Below, piece after piece: positions 54,551 to 62,938 of a stretch of 64,000 nt of DNA (positions within the stretch are counted from its first letter, which is position 1; each line of letters begins with the position of its first letter). The DNA is from Chitinophaga pinensis. Its GTDB lineage: Bacteria > Bacteroidota > Bacteroidia > B-17B0 > Aurantibacillaceae. The notes beneath the pieces are model-generated. The model worked only from the letters and a program-made list of their open reading frames with translations, was not told where the DNA came from and did not search any database. The stretch is from positions 1 to 64,000 of the forward strand of contig CAMAPT010000012.1 in the NCBI GenBank assembly GCA_945860225.1. Reading direction: 5' to 3'. The position numbers and the translations under genes were made by a program.

Positions 54551-55957
54551 TCAATTTTTAATTATTTCTTTAATGTCGGTGATTATTTTTCTTGCTAAAG
54601 CATCAGCAGTGCTTACGCTTTCACTTTCACTATAAATTCTAATAATAGGTTCAGTATTTGATTTTCTTAAATGAACCCATTCTTTATTAAATTCTATTTT
54701 AACACCATCAACTGTATTAACAGGCTGTTTGGCATATTTATCTTTGATACTAATAAGTACTTTATCGACATCTATTTCAGGTGTAAGCTCAATTTTATTT
54801 TTTGATATATAATAATTAGGATATGATTTTCTTAACATCGAAGCAGATTTACCAAATTTAGCTAAATGAGTTAAAAAAATGGCAATACCAACTAAAGCAT
54901 CTCTACCGTAATGTAATTCTGGTAAAATAACACCTCCATTACCTTCACCACCAATAATGGCATTGGTTGATTTCATCATGTTTACGACGTTAACCTCTCC
55001 TACAGCGGATGCAGAATAAGTACCTCCCATTTTCTCTGTCACATCTCTTAATGCGCGAGTAGAAGAAAGATTAGAAACCGTATTTCCTCCATGATGGTGT
55101 TTTAATACAGCGTCTGAAACAGCTACCAGTGTATACTCTTCACCAAACATTTCTCCGTCTTCGCAAACCAAAGCTAGTCTATCAACATCCGGATCAACAC
55201 TTATTCCTACATGCGATTTTGTTTTTAAAACAGCCGTTGATAAATCTTTTAAATGTTCAGGTAAAGGCTCCGGATTATGAGCAAATTGTCCGGTTGGTTC
55301 GCAGTGAATTTTGTGAATTTTTTGAACGCCCAAAGCTTCTAGTAACATAGGGATAACAATACCTCCACTGGAATTGACGGCATCTACAGCCACCGAAAAA
55401 TTCGCTTTAGCTATAGCATCTACATCAACGTAAGGTAATTTTAACACCTTATCAATATGAATTTGTAATAAGTCCGCACGTTGCTCGTAAATCCCTAATT
55501 GATTAACTTCTGCATAATTAAACTGTTCGTTTTCAGCCAATTCCAGAATGTATTTCCCTTCGTTATCATTAATGAATTCTCCTTTATGATTTAGTAACTT
55601 GAGCGCGTTCCATTGTTTTGGATTGTGACTTGCTGTTAAAATAATACCTCCTTGAGCATTGAGTTCAGTAACAGCTATTTCAACAGTTGGAGTTGTACTT
55701 AATCCTAAGTCAACCACATGAATACCTAAGCCTATCAAGGTACCGCAAACGATGTTGTTTACCATTTCACCTGATAATCTAGCATCACGCCCAATTACCA
55801 CTTTTGTTTTTTGTCCAGGAGCTAAGACCGTGGTTTGTTCTAACAGCCAACTTCCATAAGCAGATGTGAATTTAACAATATCTAATGGGCTTAATCCATT
55901 ACCCGGTTTACCACCAATGGTACCTCTTATTCCTGAAATGCTTTTAATTAAAGTCAC
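54551..55957 (-). CDS. glmM: Phosphoglucosamine mutase / phosphohexomutase
   Basis: Start placed at GTG 55957 (MTLIKSISGIRGTIGG), which fits a short leader after the promoter; a TTG at 55966 adds three residues. About 468 residues with all four phosphohexomutase domains. The phospho-serine is in TASHNPKQWN (Ser110), the metal loop is DPDVDRLALV, the sugar loop is GEGNGG, and the phosphate loop RKSNTEPIIR. It probably makes glucosamine 1-phosphate for peptidoglycan, but related phosphomannomutases cannot be excluded. Confidence 0.9.
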   Translation of the reverse strand: MTLIKSISGIRGTIGGKPGNGLSPLDIVKFTSAYGSWLLEQTTVLAPGQKTKVVIGRDARLSGEMVNNIVCGTLIGLGIHVVDLGLSTTPTVEIAVTELNAQGGIILTASHNPKQWNALKLLNHKGEFINDNEGKYILELAENEQFNYAEVNQLGIYEQRADLLQIHIDKVLKLPYVDVDAIAKANFSVAVDAVNSSGGIVIPMLLEALGVQKIHKIHCEPTGQFAHNPEPLPEHLKDLSTAVLKTKSHVGISVDPDVDRLALVCEDGEMFGEEYTLVAVSDAVLKHHHGGNTVSNLSSTRALRDVTEKMGGTYSASAVGEVNVVNMMKSTNAIIGGEGNGGVILPELHYGRDALVGIAIFLTHLAKFGKSASMLRKSYPNYYISKNKIELTPEIDVDKVLISIKDKYAKQPVNTVDGVKIEFNKEWVHLRKSNTEPIIRIYSESESVSTADALARKIITDIKEIIKN

Positions 55958-55980
55958 GGTAATCAATTTTATAAATCAAA

Positions 55981-56013
55981 CAAATATACCATTACCATTT
56001 AGTCTAAAATCAA
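55981..56013 (-). promoter_or_regulatory. Promoter of glmM
   Basis: On the minus strand TTG (56013-56011) precedes TATATTTG (55988-55981) with 22 bases between. The start of transcription would fall about 55975, leaving a short leader to GTG 55957. Confidence 0.5.
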
Positions 56014-56078
56014 CTATTTTTCTACAAAATACAATTATGATTGTTAAAAATTAACGGTCGAATTGTGTTTTTTAACCT

Positions 56079-56086
56079 TAAATTTG
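56079..56086 (+). promoter_or_regulatory. -7 promoter box of the TPR gene
   Basis: TAAATTTG matches TAnnTTTG. It lies inside the longest open frame, whose TTG at 56041 would be upstream of the transcription start. This supports ATG 56110 as the true start. Confidence 0.45.
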
Positions 56087-56109
56087 TCATTAGTAATGAA
56101 ATTATTCCA

Positions 56110-57516
56110 ATGAGCGAATTTGAAGGAGACCGACCAAACAATCAGGATTTCGAAAAAAATTTAAAGAAATTTGAGGAAATGCTTTCTTCAGGTGACCACT
56201 ATTTTTTTGACGCAGATGAATTGGAAGAAATTATAGACTATTATATGCAATGGTTTAATATGGATTTAGCTAAAAAAGCCATTGATTTTGCGTTAGACCA
56301 TTATCCGTATTCATCATCTTTAAAAATCAAATTAGCCCAGTATTTGTCTTCTCAACACAAAACACAGGAGGCTCTTCATATACTTAATGAGATTGAACAG
56401 GCAGAAAGTAATAATAGTGAGTTATATATGACACGCGGTTATATATATAGTCAAATAGGATTAGCGGAGAAAGCCATTGAGAATTATAAAAAAGCACTTC
56501 CTTTATCAGAATTTAAAGATGAAATTTATATTGCCATTGGGATAGAGTTTATTAATGATAGCAAGGCGGACGATGCGTCTTATTATTTCAAGAAAGCTAT
56601 TGCTGAAAATGCCGATAATGATGTGGCGCTTAATGAATTATCTTTATGTTATGAACTAAATGGCAAAAGCGAAGAAGCAATTTCATTTTACGAGAATTAC
56701 ATTGAAGAAAAACCTTACAATCATTTTGCTTGGTTTAATTTAGGCATTAGTTATAACCGACTAAATTTATTTGAAAAAGCCATAGATGCATACGATTACG
56801 CCATTGCTATTAACGAAACTTTTTCATCTGCCTACTTTAATAAAGCTAATTCTTTGGCTCAATTAGAAAAATATACTGAAGCCATAGAGGTTTATCGAGA
56901 AACGTTTAAGCATGAAGAACCAGATGCAGGAACCTACTATTATATAGGTGAATGTTACGAAAATTTAAATCAATACGAAGAGGCTTTAGTGAATTATAAC
57001 AGAGCCATTAAACTCGATGCCGCTTACGGGGATGCATGGTTGGGAGTTGGTGTCGTTCTCGAACATCAAAATAGAATAACAGAAAGTATTCACTATATCA
57101 AAAAAGCGATTGAAATCAATCCAAATATGCCAGAGTATTGGTATGTTTTTGGTGATGTGCAACATAAACTTGGTTTTTTAGAAGAAGCCGCTTCTGCTTA
57201 TCAAAGAGTCATAGAGTTAGGATATGAAGAATTTGATATTTATTTAGATTTTGCCAAACTATTATACGATGGCGGATATTTTAAAGATTGTGAGAAAATT
57301 TTATCGGAAGGAATACAATTATACCCTGATGCTGTTGAACTATATTATAGGATGAGTGGCTTACAGATGGAGTTGGGCAAAAAACAAGAAGGCATGGTTT
57401 TTTTAGAAAATGCACTTGAAATGAATTATGAAAAACATACGGAATTGCTCGAATATTTGCCTGTTTTAGAACACGATACGGCCGTTATGCAACTAATTCA
57501 TTCATTTAAAAAATAA
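56110..57516 (+). CDS. Cytoplasmic TPR-repeat protein
   Basis: About 468 residues from ATG 56110 (MSEFEGDRPNNQDFEKN), without a signal peptide. It is composed of about eleven tetratricopeptide repeats, such as SELYMTRGYIYSQIGLAEKA, HFAWFNLGISYNRLNLFEKA and PEYWYVFGDVQHKLGFLEEA. It probably acts as a protein-binding scaffold, but no partner is shown. It is divergent from glmM with their promoters interleaved in about 150 bp. Confidence 0.85.
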   Translation: MSEFEGDRPNNQDFEKNLKKFEEMLSSGDHYFFDADELEEIIDYYMQWFNMDLAKKAIDFALDHYPYSSSLKIKLAQYLSSQHKTQEALHILNEIEQAESNNSELYMTRGYIYSQIGLAEKAIENYKKALPLSEFKDEIYIAIGIEFINDSKADDASYYFKKAIAENADNDVALNELSLCYELNGKSEEAISFYENYIEEKPYNHFAWFNLGISYNRLNLFEKAIDAYDYAIAINETFSSAYFNKANSLAQLEKYTEAIEVYRETFKHEEPDAGTYYYIGECYENLNQYEEALVNYNRAIKLDAAYGDAWLGVGVVLEHQNRITESIHYIKKAIEINPNMPEYWYVFGDVQHKLGFLEEAASAYQRVIELGYEEFDIYLDFAKLLYDGGYFKDCEKILSEGIQLYPDAVELYYRMSGLQMELGKKQEGMVFLENALEMNYEKHTELLEYLPVLEHDTAVMQLIHSFKK

Positions 57517-57567
57517 CCCGCTAACATTTTGGCAATTATTAAAAATAAAACAAACAAATCATTCGCT

Positions 57568-57598
57568 CACAAAATCATGTAATATCAATCATTTTGTG
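57568..57598. promoter_or_regulatory. Inverted repeat upstream of the phosphosulfolactate synthase gene
   Basis: Perfect arms CACAAAAT (57568-57575) and ATTTTGTG (57591-57598), 15 bases apart, end about 30 bases before the -7 box TATATTTG. The position suits an operator or activator site. Confidence 0.3.
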
Positions 57599-57628
57599 TA
57601 ATGTGCCTATCTATACTGTTGAGATTCT

Positions 57629-57636
57629 TATATTTG
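57629..57636 (+). promoter_or_regulatory. -7 promoter box of the phosphosulfolactate synthase gene
   Basis: TATATTTG matches TAnnTTTG. Transcription would start about 57643, giving a leader of 35 bases before ATG 57678. No -33 TTTG at the usual distance. Confidence 0.45.
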
Positions 57637-57677
57637 CATGCTTCATAAAAAACTAAATTATATAAGTACTAGTCATT

Positions 57678-58469
57678 ATGCCAAACTATAATATCAACTT
57701 ATCACATATTCCGGAACGTTCAGAAAGACCCAGAACCAAAGGATTAACGATGGTTATGGATAAAGGGATTTCATTACGCCATGCCGAAGATTTTGTAGAA
57801 AGTTATGGAGATTATGTTGATTTCGTAAAATTAGGCTTTGGAACATCGGTTGTGTCCAAAAACGTAAAGGAAAAAATTAAGCTGTATCAAAAAGCCGGAA
57901 TTAAAACCTATTTGGGAGGTACTTTATTTGAAGCTTTTGTTGCCAGAGGAAAATTTGATGAATATCAAAAATTCATTGAATCTTATGGTTTAGATACCGC
58001 TGAAGTTTCAGACGGAAGTATTAATATGGAACACGAAAGCAAATGTAAATACATTAATTTGTTGTCTAAAAACTTTACCGTACTATCTGAAGTAGGCTCA
58101 AAAGAGGAAGGGATTATCATTCATCCGGCCAAATGGACTACTATGATGAAAGCAGAGTTGGAAGCGGGATCGTTTAAGGTGATTGCTGAAGCCCGAGAAA
58201 GCGGAACTGTAGGCATATTTCATAAAAACGGGAGCGCTCATTCGATGCTGATTTCTCGGATAACGAGTAAAATTAATGTGGATGATATTATTTGGGAAAC
58301 TCCTCAAAAATCTCAGCAAGTTTATTTCATTAATTTATTTGGGGCTAATGTGAATGTTGGTAATATAAGCGTAGATGATGTGATTCCATTGGAAACATTG
58401 CGAATAGGATTAAGAGGGGATACCTTTTTTAATTATTTACCCGAAGACACTAAAGACAAAATATTTTAA
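57678..58469 (+). CDS. comA: Phosphosulfolactate synthase (ComA family)
   Basis: A 263-residue TIM-barrel protein. Diagnostic segments are RPRTKGLTMVMDKG, VDFVKLGFGTSVV, TYLGGTLFEAF, EVSDGSINM, VIAEARESGTVGIF and GLRGDTFFNYLP. ComA adds sulfite to phosphoenolpyruvate to make phosphosulfolactate, first known in coenzyme M synthesis of methanogens. No ComB, ComC or other coenzyme M gene is in the window. In Bacteroidota a role in making sulfolactate or cysteate, perhaps for sulfonolipids, is plausible but unproven. Confidence 0.9.
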   Translation: MPNYNINLSHIPERSERPRTKGLTMVMDKGISLRHAEDFVESYGDYVDFVKLGFGTSVVSKNVKEKIKLYQKAGIKTYLGGTLFEAFVARGKFDEYQKFIESYGLDTAEVSDGSINMEHESKCKYINLLSKNFTVLSEVGSKEEGIIIHPAKWTTMMKAELEAGSFKVIAEARESGTVGIFHKNGSAHSMLISRITSKINVDDIIWETPQKSQQVYFINLFGANVNVGNISVDDVIPLETLRIGLRGDTFFNYLPEDTKDKIF

Positions 58470-58571
58470 AAACAGAATACGAGTAGTTACTAATATGCGA
58501 GTCAAAACTAATTATATGCAGATTAGTATTTTCGCTTAAAATTCGTAACCATACAATTAAACATAAATATT

Positions 58572-58660
58572 ATGAAATAGCCATGTGCTTCGCGCACAAA
58601 CACAAATGAAGATACATGGCGTATACCATATGACAACTAAAAAGCAATAATAATCTACAT
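58572..58660 (+). repeat. Start-codon-anchored palindromic repeat, copy 3
   Basis: An 89-bp unit from ATGAAATAGCCATGTG to TCTACAT, directly followed by the rhodanese start ATGAAA. It has GCCATGT (58580-58586) paired with ACATGGC (58614-58620), an inner hairpin TGTGC-TTCGC-GCACA, and an outer pairing of the flanking TATGAAATA and TATACCATA. The 71 bases at its start differ once from the distal copy at 40278-40367. It may also carry the leader of the rhodanese gene. Confidence 0.88.
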
Positions 58661-58963
58661 ATGAAAGAAATAACAGTACAAGAGTTAAAACAATTAATCG
58701 ACGAAAAAAAAGATTTCCAATTAATTGACGTTCGCGAAGAATATGAGTTTGATGAAGCGAATATTAAAGGTGAATTAATTCCAATGGGTGAGGTCATTGA
58801 AAATGCAGAGAAAATCTCTAAAGACAAACAAGTGGTTATTCATTGCCGAAGCGGAAAAAGAAGCGCTACTGTAATTAATGCACTAGAGAGTCAATTTGGA
58901 TTTACAAATTTGTATAATCTTAGGGGTGGTATTTTAGCGTATATCGACGAGATAGGATTGTAA
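58661..58963 (+). CDS. Rhodanese-like sulfurtransferase
   Basis: A 100-residue single-domain rhodanese with active-site loop HCRSGKRSAT and catalytic Cys62. DVREEYEFDEANIKGE is the CH2A-like helix region. It can transfer sulfur from thiosulfate or persulfide to a protein acceptor. It lies between comA, which uses sulfite, and dedA. Sulfite is a product of rhodanese on thiosulfate, so a functional link to comA is possible but not shown. A repeat copy abuts its start. Confidence 0.92.
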   Translation: MKEITVQELKQLIDEKKDFQLIDVREEYEFDEANIKGELIPMGEVIENAEKISKDKQVVIHCRSGKRSATVINALESQFGFTNLYNLRGGILAYIDEIGL

Positions 58964-59040
58964 TTATTAATTATTTTGAGTTTTAAACTTCCAATTAGCG
59001 AAAAAACTAGAAACTTTTAAAACTTAACAACAACCAGTGT

Positions 59041-59679
59041 ATGATAGAATTATTTAAACACATATTACATCTCGATTTCGATTGGTTATTTGCTAATTTT
59101 GGCACAGCAATTTACATCGTATTATTTTTAGTTATTTTTATAGAAACAGGTTTGGTAGCTATGCCTTTTTTACCTGGAGATTCTTTGTTATTTACCGCTG
59201 GATTATTTGCAAGAACAGGGCATTTAAATATGTCATACTTACTAATCTTGTTATTTATAGCAGCGGTTTTGGGAGATAATTGTAATTATTGGATAGGTAG
59301 AAAAATAGGAGTCAAAATTTTCGATCTTAAACTAAAAGGTAGAGTATTAGTAAAAAAAGAATACTTGGATAAAACACATGTGTTTTTTGAAAAATACGGA
59401 ACAAAAGCAATCATTATGGCTCGTTTCGTGCCATTTGTAAGAACTTTTGCACCTTTTGCAGCGGGTATTGGCGAAATGAATTACAAAAAATATGTGCTGT
59501 TTGATATATTAGGTGGCGCCTTATGGATTGGAAGTTTAACTACAGCGGGCTATGTGTTGGGTGAAGTTGAATTTATACGAAAACACATTGATTTGGTATG
59601 TTTAGGAATTATTGGAATATCCGTTCTACCAATTCTATTAACACTAGTACAGAAAAAATTAGGAGCTAAACAGGATTAA
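59041..59679 (+). CDS. DedA-family membrane protein
   Basis: A 212-residue DedA/SNARE-associated family protein with four or five transmembrane helices. Motifs are FLPGDSLLFTAGLFA and ARFVPFVRTFAPFAAG. Family members are flippases that recycle undecaprenyl phosphate or other lipids and are needed for normal envelope function. It opens the plus-strand glycan group and is followed by a methyltransferase gene eleven bases later. Confidence 0.92.
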   Translation: MIELFKHILHLDFDWLFANFGTAIYIVLFLVIFIETGLVAMPFLPGDSLLFTAGLFARTGHLNMSYLLILLFIAAVLGDNCNYWIGRKIGVKIFDLKLKGRVLVKKEYLDKTHVFFEKYGTKAIIMARFVPFVRTFAPFAAGIGEMNYKKYVLFDILGGALWIGSLTTAGYVLGEVEFIRKHIDLVCLGIIGISVLPILLTLVQKKLGAKQD

Positions 59680-59690
59680 AACATTATTAA

Positions 59691-60389
59691 ATGGCATCTA
59701 AAGAACAAGTAAAAGAGTATTACGATACGTTTAAAGAACATCAAAAACAATTGGGAATTAATATTCGCCACCGTACTATTTTTAAAAATTTGAAACAAGC
59801 TGGTTTAAAACCAACTTCGAATGTTTTAGAAATTGGTTGTGGAATTGGCACAGTGAGCCATCTTATTTTAAAATATATTTCAGAAGGAAGTTTTGTTGGT
59901 TTAGACATTAGTTCTGAAAGTATCGAGATGGCTAAAAAACGAAATGCTTTTCATCCAAAAGCGGAGTTTTTAGTGAATGATATGAGTAATTTTACTCATA
60001 AAACTAAGTTTGATTTCGTTGTATTTCCTGATGTATTGGAGCATATACCTGTTGAACAACATGCCAATATTTTTAAAACAATTTCAGATCTAACAACACC
60101 CAATGCGGTCGTTTTAATCAATATTCCTGAGCCTAATTATTTAGATTGGGTGCGCGCTAATGAACCTCATAAACTTCAAATTATAGATCAGTCATTATCG
60201 ATGCAGGATTTGTTAAACAATGCCTATCCTTTCGGATTTAAATTATCTTCGATGCAACCATATTCACTACATTTTAATGTGAATGATTATTTAGCAATCG
60301 TAATGAAAAAAAACATGGCGGTTAAAGATGTGCAATTAAAAAATGTGGTAGTTCGTGCTATCGAAAATACAAAAAGCAAGTTGGGATAA
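59691..60389 (+). CDS. Class I SAM-dependent methyltransferase
   Basis: A 232-residue methyltransferase with SAM-binding motif I VLEIGCGIG (about 45-53), LDISSESIEMA as motif II, and FVVFPDVLEHIP as post-motif II. The substrate is unknown. Its position between dedA and a glycosyltransferase suggests sugar or lipid methylation in surface glycan synthesis. The next gene starts eight bases after its stop. Confidence 0.88.
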   Translation: MASKEQVKEYYDTFKEHQKQLGINIRHRTIFKNLKQAGLKPTSNVLEIGCGIGTVSHLILKYISEGSFVGLDISSESIEMAKKRNAFHPKAEFLVNDMSNFTHKTKFDFVVFPDVLEHIPVEQHANIFKTISDLTTPNAVVLINIPEPNYLDWVRANEPHKLQIIDQSLSMQDLLNNAYPFGFKLSSMQPYSLHFNVNDYLAIVMKKNMAVKDVQLKNVVVRAIENTKSKLG

Positions 60390-60397
60390 ACTAACAG

Positions 60398-61444
60398 GTG
60401 AAAACTAAGGTATTATATTTTCATACAGGTAAGTCTTCATTTGTTGTAAAAGATATCGAGATTTTAAAAATCAACTATCAGGTAGTTGATTTTTTATTTG
60501 ATACAAGTAACAAAAAACGATATTGGTTACAAATAGTTAGACAGTTGTATTTTATATTTTCCAATATTTTTTCAGCAAAACTAATTGTTTGTCAATTTGC
60601 CGGACATCATTCTTTTTTTCCGATTTTATTTTCAAGATTTTTTCTCAAAAAATCAGTAGTAGTTGCAGGTGGAACAGATTGTGTAGCTTTCCCTTCCATT
60701 CAATATGGCAATTTTAACAACCGTTTTTTATCGTTGACAACAACTTTTTCATTAAAATCATGTGATTTGATTTTACCAGTGCATCAAACATTGGTAGAGT
60801 ATGATTATACCTATCAAGCCAACGATTACAAAAAACAAGGCTATCAGTTTTTTGTACCCACTATCAAAACTCCTTATCAGGTAATACCTAACGGTTACGA
60901 TGCTCAAAAATGGTTTTGCGATACAGAAAAAGAAAACAACTCATTTGTGACTATTGGCGCAGGATTAGATTCTCGGTTCGGTTTTAAATTAAAAGGCATC
61001 GATTTAATTTTTGAAATAGCGAAAAAGTTTCCTGATTGTATATTTTATATTTTAGGGGGTTCTGGCATTAATCATCAAGCTCCTTCAAATGTAAAATTGC
61101 TGGATAAAATTCCGAACCACGAATTGAGAGCGATTTTAAGCAAGATGCGTTTTTACTTGCAACTTTCCATGTCTGAAGGATTTCCAAATGCTTTATCAGA
61201 AGGGATGCTTTGTGAATGTGTTCCAATTGTATCAAACGTCGGCGGAATGCCTGATATGGTTTCGGATAATGGATTTATTCTGCAACATAAAAATTTAACA
61301 GAACTTTATGAGGTTTTAGACAAGGCATTACATCATAATCATTTGGATCAAATAGGACAACAGGCTAGAAAACGAATTACTGAAAATTATACGTTCAGTA
61401 ATCGAAAGGATAAATTATTGTCAGCCGTCAATCAATTAATGTAG
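60398..61444 (+). CDS. Glycosyltransferase (GT-B/GT4-like)
   Basis: A 348-residue GT-B protein that starts at GTG 60398 (MKTKVLYFHTGKSSF). The C-terminal half has the GT4 marks IPNGYDAQKW, GFKLKGIDLIFEIA, FYLQLSMSEGFPNALSEGMLCECVPI and the E-x7-E pattern therein. It transfers a sugar from a nucleotide donor to a glycan acceptor. Together with the flippase and the next transferase it forms a polysaccharide export-unit group. Confidence 0.9.
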   Translation: MKTKVLYFHTGKSSFVVKDIEILKINYQVVDFLFDTSNKKRYWLQIVRQLYFIFSNIFSAKLIVCQFAGHHSFFPILFSRFFLKKSVVVAGGTDCVAFPSIQYGNFNNRFLSLTTTFSLKSCDLILPVHQTLVEYDYTYQANDYKKQGYQFFVPTIKTPYQVIPNGYDAQKWFCDTEKENNSFVTIGAGLDSRFGFKLKGIDLIFEIAKKFPDCIFYILGGSGINHQAPSNVKLLDKIPNHELRAILSKMRFYLQLSMSEGFPNALSEGMLCECVPIVSNVGGMPDMVSDNGFILQHKNLTELYEVLDKALHHNHLDQIGQQARKRITENYTFSNRKDKLLSAVNQLM

Positions 61445-61450
61445 GAGATT

Positions 61451-62935
61451 GTGGGAGTTATTAAGCGACAAGGCATAACCAATACGATAATTACTTATAT
61501 AGGTATATTGATAGGTGCAATCAATATTGTTTTTATACAACCTAAATTACTAAGTCCTGAGGAGTTAGGCTTAACAAGATTATTGTATGATTTTGCATAC
61601 ATGATAGGGTTGATTGTTCCTCTTGGTTTGCCCAATATGATTGTTAAGTTTTTCCCTTTTTTTAAGGACAAAGCACGAAAAAATAATGGTTTTGCAGGCC
61701 TTATTTTAGCTGTTTTTTTGATAGGTTTTATAGTGTCTGCTATTTTTCTTCTGTTTTTTAAATCAAGTATCACGGCCAATTATCAAGATAAAGCAAGCTT
61801 GTTTGTGCAGTATTTTAGTTTTATAATTCCTTTTACGTTTATTGTTTCAGCTATTACGGTTACTACTGCCTATTGTCAGGCCTTGTTTAAGTCAACCATA
61901 CCATCGTTTTTAAATGATATAGGATTAAGGTTAGGTACTGTAATGATTACGATACTCTATTTTAATCGTTGGATTTCATTAGATCAATATGTCTATTTAT
62001 TTATTGGATTGTATGCTATAGAGCTGTTTATTATTTTAGGATATATTTTATATGTAGATTCTATTTCTATCATTCCTGACAAAAACATACTGAAACAACA
62101 TCCTGTTTCAAAAATGATGAAATTTGGATTGTTATTATGTTTAGCTTCATTTGCCTCAATCGCTTTGCGTAAAATAGATGTATTGTTTTTAGGGACTAAT
62201 TCACTTGAACTAGTAGCGGTTTACACGACGGCAATATTTATAGCCTCTTTCATAGAAGTTCCGTTAGGTGCGCTAGAACGAATTAGTCATACCAAAATTG
62301 CTGATAATTTTGCGAAAGGCAACGACAACGAAATTCATAAAATATACGCTGAGTCGGTTAAATATCTACTTATTATAGGAGGACTTTTGTTTATAGGAAT
62401 AAATACCTGTACAACCTATGTTTATCAAATAGGTCAACTGCCTAACTTATACATTCAGTGTTTAAATGTAGTATATATTGTTAGCATAGGTGCATTAATT
62501 AATATTTCAACTGGCATCAATTCTGCTATCATGTTTTATTCTAAACATTATGTTTTAGGAACCCTTTTATTGTTAGGGACATTGCTACTGACGGTTATTT
62601 TAAACGTTGTTTTAATTCCAATTTATGGTATTTATGGAGCAGCCATTGCATCTGCGGCAGGTTCTTTAATTTATAATTTCGCTAAGTTTACTTTCATTTA
62701 CTATAAGTTTAAATTTCAACCCTATAACAAAAAATCTTTATTGATTTTTATACTGATTATCGGGTGTACCCTACTCGGACAAATTTTACCAGATTGGAGT
62801 CAATATGCCATTATTAATCTTATCACCAAGGGTTCTATCATCACAGGTGTGTATGTACTTGCCCTTTATCAATTCAAATTATCACCCGAAATTTTTGAAA
62901 TGTTGATGTCGAGATTTAATAAAGCTAAAAAATAA
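61451..62935 (+). CDS. Polysaccharide flippase (Wzx-like, MVF superfamily)
   Basis: A 494-residue integral membrane protein, starting at GTG 61451 (MGVIKRQGITNTIITYIG), with about twelve to fourteen transmembrane helices. IFIQPKLLSPEELGLTRL-type start and the repeated hydrophobic segments match oligosaccharide flippases that move undecaprenyl-linked repeat units across the inner membrane. No polymerase (Wzy) is yet visible before the window end. It is six bases after the previous stop. Confidence 0.9.
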   Translation: MGVIKRQGITNTIITYIGILIGAINIVFIQPKLLSPEELGLTRLLYDFAYMIGLIVPLGLPNMIVKFFPFFKDKARKNNGFAGLILAVFLIGFIVSAIFLLFFKSSITANYQDKASLFVQYFSFIIPFTFIVSAITVTTAYCQALFKSTIPSFLNDIGLRLGTVMITILYFNRWISLDQYVYLFIGLYAIELFIILGYILYVDSISIIPDKNILKQHPVSKMMKFGLLLCLASFASIALRKIDVLFLGTNSLELVAVYTTAIFIASFIEVPLGALERISHTKIADNFAKGNDNEIHKIYAESVKYLLIIGGLLFIGINTCTTYVYQIGQLPNLYIQCLNVVYIVSIGALINISTGINSAIMFYSKHYVLGTLLLLGTLLLTVILNVVLIPIYGIYGAAIASAAGSLIYNFAKFTFIYYKFKFQPYNKKSLLIFILIIGCTLLGQILPDWSQYAIINLITKGSIITGVYVLALYQFKLSPEIFEMLMSRFNKAKK

Positions 62936-62938
62936 ACT

